A DNA stretch of 9,544 bases. Source: Chloroflexota bacterium. Lineage in GTDB: Bacteria; Chloroflexota; Dehalococcoidia; Lucifugimonadales; Lucifugimonadaceae. The notes below the pieces were generated by a model. The model did no database searches, was not told where the DNA came from, and saw only the letters and a program-made list of their open reading frames with translations. Numbering within the stretch: position 1 is the stretch's first letter; each line of letters begins with the position of its first letter. Below, piece after piece: positions 6,184-9,544 of the stretch. Where the stretch lies: contig JAJCYX010000406.1 in NCBI GenBank assembly GCA_029262715.1, forward strand, positions 1 to 9,544, given 5' to 3'. Made by a program: the position numbers and the translations under genes.

Positions 6184-7473
6184 TCACAATATTCGGTCGG
6201 TTACAGTTTTGGCGAATTCGGGAGCGCATAGCCTTGTGCTCGCTCGCACCATGTCCACGAACCTGTCGAACAGGTATTCGCTGTCGTGCGGTCCAGGCGA
6301 TGCTTCCGAGTGGTACTGGATGGTCATCACAGGCAGTTTCGTGTGGCGCAGACCCTCTACGGTTCCGTCGTTCAGATTGATGTGACTCACCTTCAGGTCA
6401 GGCGGAAGCCCTTCCGATTGGACCGCGTAGCCGTGGTTTTGCGCAGTGATGTAGACGCGTCCCGTCTCAAGGTCCTTCACGGGTTGATTACCGCCACGGT
6501 GGCCGAAGTGCAGCTTGAAAGTGTCCGCTCCAAGAGCCCGTGCAACCACCTGGTGGCCGAGGCAGATTCCCATCAGGGGAACAGTTCCCACCAGCTTCTT
6601 CGCAGACTCGACCGCTGCCGCAAGGAATATCGGGTCACCCGGTCCGGGTGACAGCAACACTCCGTCCGGCTCGAGCGCAAGAATTTCGTCTGCGCTGGCG
6701 TCGTCACGGACCACTGTCACGTCGCAACCACGTGCCCGCAATGACCTCAAGATGTTCAGCTTCACGCCGTAGTCGTTGACCACAATCTGAAGCTTGCGGC
6801 CTGTGTTATCGCTCATGCCTGAGGCACCTTCGGATCCGTTCGCCCCGGAGACCGCACCCAGGCCCGAAAGTCCGTCCTCGGCCTCCGACCAGTGCTCACG
6901 TGAGCGCCACGCCCTGCCCTGCAGATCACCGAACGCCCTCGACCGCTCACCGGCATCGCCGTCCCATTGGTAAGGCTCACGAGTGCTCACGTTGTGAACA
7001 ACGTCAAACTCTCCATAACGTGGAGCCGCACTGAGCTGTTTCAGCGCTTCTGCCTTCTCTTTCGGTGTGATAATCCCCATCATCACACCGCTTGAGCGAA
7101 GCTTCCGCGTGATCGCACGAGTGTCGACGCCGGCGATTCCAACGACACCGTTTTCCAGCAGGTAGTCGTGGACAGTTCCCTCAGAGAGTGAGTGGCTCGG
7201 ACGGTCGCAGTCTTCACGAACCACGAAGCCCTGAACCTGGATGCGACGAGACTCAACATCGGCCGGATTGACGCCGTAGTTGCCGATCAGTGGATACGTT
7301 GGCACCAGGATTTGACCGCCATACGAGGGATCAGTGAGCATCTCCTGGTAACCAGTCATCGAGGTATTGAACACCACCTCACCGGTCGTTTCGCCCTCTG
7401 CGCCAAGGCGAATACCTTCATAGGACGAGCCATCTTCGAGCACGAGCCTTACCGGACCACGACTTTCTGTCAC
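6184..7473 (-). CDS. carA: Carbamoyl-phosphate synthase small (glutaminase) subunit
   Basis: CarA hydrolyses glutamine and passes ammonia to CarB. The N-terminal CarA-specific domain spans about 1-170 (EVVFNTSMTGYQEMLTDPSY, SRRIQVQGFVV, GIAGVDTRAITRKLR). The class I glutamine amidotransferase domain runs from about 227 to 410: GVLLSPGPGD, the nucleophile elbow MGICLGHQ with Cys304, FGHRGGNQPV, ITAQNHGYAV, and QYHSEASPGPHD with His388 and Glu390 completing the triad (Ser replaces the usual Pro of YHPE). I chose GTG at 7473 because AGGGAG lies 11 nt upstream and residue 7 begins the first strand; longer frames up to 7593 overlap pyrC and add a poor leader. This gives 429 residues, longer than the usual roughly 360-390. 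The excess is a Gly/Ser/Ala/Glu-rich segment at about 175-224 between the two domains, plus a slightly long C-terminus. The stop lies 7 nt before the small membrane-protein gene. Confidence 0.95.
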   Translation of the reverse strand: MTESRGPVRLVLEDGSSYEGIRLGAEGETTGEVVFNTSMTGYQEMLTDPSYGGQILVPTYPLIGNYGVNPADVESRRIQVQGFVVREDCDRPSHSLSEGTVHDYLLENGVVGIAGVDTRAITRKLRSSGVMMGIITPKEKAEALKQLSAAPRYGEFDVVHNVSTREPYQWDGDAGERSRAFGDLQGRAWRSREHWSEAEDGLSGLGAVSGANGSEGASGMSDNTGRKLQIVVNDYGVKLNILRSLRARGCDVTVVRDDASADEILALEPDGVLLSPGPGDPIFLAAAVESAKKLVGTVPLMGICLGHQVVARALGADTFKLHFGHRGGNQPVKDLETGRVYITAQNHGYAVQSEGLPPDLKVSHINLNDGTVEGLRHTKLPVMTIQYHSEASPGPHDSEYLFDRFVDMVRASTRLCAPEFAKTVTDRIL

Positions 7474-7484
7474 GAGCGGGTTGT

Positions 7485-7490
7485 CTCCCT
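7485..7490 (-). promoter_or_regulatory. Ribosome binding site for the GTG start of carA
   Basis: AGGGAG on the minus strand sits 11 nt before the GTG at 7473, within the 52-nt pyrC-carA gap. It supports this start over the ATG at 7557, which lies inside pyrC. Confidence 0.55.
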
Positions 7491-7493
7491 GGT

Positions 7494-7507
7494 TGGTGAT
7501 TGGTGAT
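7494..7507. repeat. Perfect 7-bp tandem repeat in the pyrC-carA gap
   Basis: TGGTGAT occurs twice without a spacer (plus strand), just upstream of the carA ribosome binding site. It is short and may be a chance slippage product. Confidence 0.6.
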
Positions 7508-7525
7508 CTGACGAAACTTGCTGCG

Positions 7526-8878
7526 TCATCTTGCCGACGACTCAACTGTGTTCGCATTCCAAACGGTCTTTCCGGCAAATATCGTCTCCACAACGCGGCC
7601 CTTTAATGTCACACCGGCAAGCGGTGTGTTGCGACTGAGAGATGCGAAATCATCTGGCGAAACGATCCACTCTGCATCGATGTCAAGCAGGACAATGTCA
7701 GTGTCAGCGCCGGTAGCAAGCGTTCCGGTTGTTTTGCCGAGAATCTTCGCGGGCTCCGCAGTCAGTCGAGCGATCAGGTCCGTAAGCGAAATCACGTTCT
7801 CGTGAACCAGTTTCATCACTTGTCCGAACGCCGTTTCAAGCACGTTGATACCGTGCGCAGCCTCATCGTAAGTGCAGACCTTGTCGGTCGCAGCGTGAGG
7901 AGCATGATCGGTAGCGATTATGTCGATCGTCCCGTCCGCCAGCGCTTCTCTTACTGCGACAACATCGGCGGCCGAACGCAGGGGCGGATTCACCTTTGTG
8001 TTCGTGTCATATGCAACTGCGGGCACGGCATCGGGCACCTCACCATGCAGACCGTAGACCCAGGTATCGGAGAGAGTGAGGTGATGCGGAGTTACTTCGG
8101 CAGTAACATTAAGACCGCTTTTCTTTGCAGCCCGCACAAGCTCAACACTGGCCGCTGTCGAAACGTGTGGGATGTGTAGTCGACCGCCGGTCAGCGCGGC
8201 AAGCTCAATGTCACGCGCAATCATCACGGCCTCAGCGCTCGCTGGCACAGGAGGCAGTCCGAGTCGAGTAGCTATGGGTCCTTCATTCATCACACCGCCG
8301 CGAACCAGTGAATGGTCTTCGGCATGGTTGATAATCGGCAAGCTAAACGCAGCGGCGTAACTGAGCGCCTGCCGCATGATGTTAGCGTCTGAAACCGGGT
8401 CTCCGTCGTCTGAGAAACCGATCACTCCCGCTTCCGCCAGTTCGGCCATCGGCGCAAGAGTCTTTCCTTTGCGTCCCCGGGTGATTGCGCCGATCAGCAG
8501 CACACGCACAACGGCATCGCTAGCAGCTCGCCTGGACACATTCTCAACTACGGCAGCGTTGTCCTGGCACGGATCGGTGTTCGGCATCGCACACACCGTG
8601 GTGAACCCACCGCGTGCCGCAGCCCGTGTGCCACTCTCGATCGTCTCTTTCCACTCATATCCGGGGTCACGCAGGTGGGTGTGCAGATCTATGAAGCCCG
8701 GAGCAACCACCAGCCCTGCAGCATCAGTCACCGCATGATCTTCGGGCACCTGTTCAAGCGGGGCATCTGTGATCTCGACGATCTCGTTGCCTGAAATCAG
8801 CACATCGGCGATACGGTCGATACCCTGCGCGGGGTCGATCACGCGTCCGCCTTTAATGACTCTTTTATCGTTAGCCAT
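7526..8878 (-). CDS. pyrC: Dihydroorotase
   Basis: PyrC closes N-carbamoyl-L-aspartate to L-dihydroorotate, the third pyrimidine step, in the cytoplasm. The 450 residues match the type I amidohydrolase form found beside pyrB in many bacteria. The N-terminal part GRVIDP belongs to the small beta domain. The metal-binding HxH lies in FIDLHTHLRDPG (His66, His68), Asp157/158 in FSDDG, His185 in INHAED, His238 in HIPHVS, and the catalytic/metal Asp324 in IATDHAPH. KVNPPLRS (295-302) and GINVLETAFG (343-352) are typical substrate-side motifs. All expected metal ligands are present, so it should be active, unlike the inactive PyrC-like partners of some aspartate transcarbamoylases. The ATG at 8878 lies 2 nt after the pyrB stop with only a weak Shine-Dalgarno (GGTCGGGA), implying translational coupling. 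Confidence 0.97.
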   Translation of the reverse strand: MANDKRVIKGGRVIDPAQGIDRIADVLISGNEIVEITDAPLEQVPEDHAVTDAAGLVVAPGFIDLHTHLRDPGYEWKETIESGTRAAARGGFTTVCAMPNTDPCQDNAAVVENVSRRAASDAVVRVLLIGAITRGRKGKTLAPMAELAEAGVIGFSDDGDPVSDANIMRQALSYAAAFSLPIINHAEDHSLVRGGVMNEGPIATRLGLPPVPASAEAVMIARDIELAALTGGRLHIPHVSTAASVELVRAAKKSGLNVTAEVTPHHLTLSDTWVYGLHGEVPDAVPAVAYDTNTKVNPPLRSAADVVAVREALADGTIDIIATDHAPHAATDKVCTYDEAAHGINVLETAFGQVMKLVHENVISLTDLIARLTAEPAKILGKTTGTLATGADTDIVLLDIDAEWIVSPDDFASLSRNTPLAGVTLKGRVVETIFAGKTVWNANTVESSAR

Positions 8879-8880
8879 GG

Positions 8881-9544
8881 CTACTGGTCCCGACCTTTGG
8901 AGCAGATTGCATAGAGCACCGCCATGCGTACAGCGACACCATTCCTAACCTGCTCTTCAACCACCGATTGCGCTCCGTGCGCAACGTCCGAGCTGATTTC
9001 AACGCCTTCGTTCATCGGGCCGGGATGAAGCAGCGGTGCATCCTTCTTGGCAAGGGCGAGTCGCTTCCGGTTGACTCCGTACATGTTCGAGTATTCACGC
9101 AAGTCTGGTAGATGCCCGGCGTCTTGCCTCTCACGTTGGATACGAAGAGTCATTACCGCGTCGGCTCCATCCAGCGCTTCGTCAACATTCTTTGCCAGCC
9201 GAGCACCCTCCATGCCAACCTCAGTGATTGGTGAACCGACTCTCCACCCGGCAGGCATCAGCGTCGGCGGCCCACACAGCACCACATCAGCGCCCATCTT
9301 CACCAGCCCGAGAATGTCCGAACGCGCAACTCTGCTGTACAGAACATCTCCCACAATGGCGATCTTCTTGCCTTCCAGGGTGCCCAGCTTCTGCCTCAAT
9401 GTGAACAAGTCGAGTAGAGCCTGTGTCGGGTGAGCGTGCAGTCCGTCGCCAGCGTTTACGACAGGAGCTTTGACATGCCGGGCGACGAAGTGAGGAGCAC
9501 CCGAGTGCGGGTGCCTGATGACCAGCGCATCGACCTGCATCGCC
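8881..9544 (-). CDS. pyrB: Aspartate carbamoyltransferase catalytic subunit, C-terminal part (5' end outside window)
   Basis: PyrB joins carbamoyl phosphate and aspartate. About 221 residues are present, and the frame stays open through the right edge (Ala-Met-Gln-Val-Asp), so the Met at 9540 is internal. The missing portion, roughly the first 90-100 residues, would hold the STRT carbamoyl-phosphate loop. Visible motifs include VIRHPHSGAPH, NAGDGLHAHPTQALLDLFTL (linking to the aspartate domain), IAIVGDVLYSRVARSDI, RIQRERQD (the aspartate-binding region) and HPGPMNEGVEI near the C-terminus. In the last, Glu stands where many relatives have Arg (PMNRGVEI). The C-terminus VAVRMAVLYAI matches the family. 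No regulatory subunit pyrI appears downstream; pyrC follows by 2 nt, as in operons where PyrB and PyrC work side by side. The operon promoter and any leader attenuator lie outside the window. Confidence 0.96.
   Translation of the reverse strand, partial: AMQVDALVIRHPHSGAPHFVARHVKAPVVNAGDGLHAHPTQALLDLFTLRQKLGTLEGKKIAIVGDVLYSRVARSDILGLVKMGADVVLCGPPTLMPAGWRVGSPITEVGMEGARLAKNVDEALDGADAVMTLRIQRERQDAGHLPDLREYSNMYGVNRKRLALAKKDAPLLHPGPMNEGVEISSDVAHGAQSVVEEQVRNGVAVRMAVLYAICSKGRDQ

Noticed and set aside
6814..6816. In-frame ATG in carA (before SDNTGRK) as an internal start making a free glutaminase domain
   Set aside because: Only a weak GAAGG lies upstream, and the Met is inside the extra linker; nothing else supports separate translation.
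8376..8738. Plus-strand open frame of 120 codons antisense to pyrC
   Set aside because: It lies opposite well-conserved PyrC motifs, with low-complexity Ser/Ala/Arg composition and no family resemblance.
9538..9540. ATG near the right edge as the pyrB start
   Set aside because: The frame stays open through the edge, and the residues fit an internal position of PyrB (MQVDALVIRH), with the carbamoyl-phosphate domain still missing.

Overview
This is a bacterial window of moderate-to-high GC; sampled lines of the large genes run at roughly 55-60%. Its core is a pyrimidine-biosynthesis operon on the minus strand, read from right to left: pyrB (3' part only, cut by the right edge), pyrC, carA, a small unrecognised gene, carB. 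These enzymes cover carbamoyl phosphate synthesis (CarA/CarB), carbamoyl aspartate formation (PyrB) and ring closure to dihydroorotate (PyrC). The gene order and the style of the CarA/CarB/PyrC proteins fit Chloroflexota (Dehalococcoidia or marine SAR202-like lineages). That is an impression from protein style, not a computed result.

Layout from left to right: (1) 1-549, plus strand: the C-terminal part of a divergent FtsZ/tubulin-like protein, cut by the left edge. (2) 550-650: a convergent intergenic region with two successive strong hairpins. (3) 651-1463, minus: a short-chain dehydrogenase/reductase (SDR) that keeps Ser and Tyr of the active site but has Met in place of the catalytic Lys. 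(4) 1464-1545: a short divergent promoter region with a direct repeat. (5) 1546-2331, plus: a class I SAM-dependent methyltransferase with a TTG start. (6) 2332-2349: an 18-nt convergent gap. (7) 2350-9544, minus: the pyr operon, packed tightly with gaps of 2, 52 and 7 nt and one ATGA overlap.

The least ordinary parts lie inside the operon. A 171-residue gene of lower GC (about 45% by hand count), encoding a predicted tail-anchored membrane protein, sits between carA and carB and overlaps the carB start codon by ATGA. Codons 3-5 of carB form a run of nine C, so loss or gain of one base would end translation within 9 or 22 codons. CarA carries an extra Gly/Ser/Ala-rich linker before its glutaminase domain. 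CarB has extra residues in the equivalent loop of both of its duplicated halves.

No rRNA, tRNA, CRISPR array, insertion sequence or transposase was seen.
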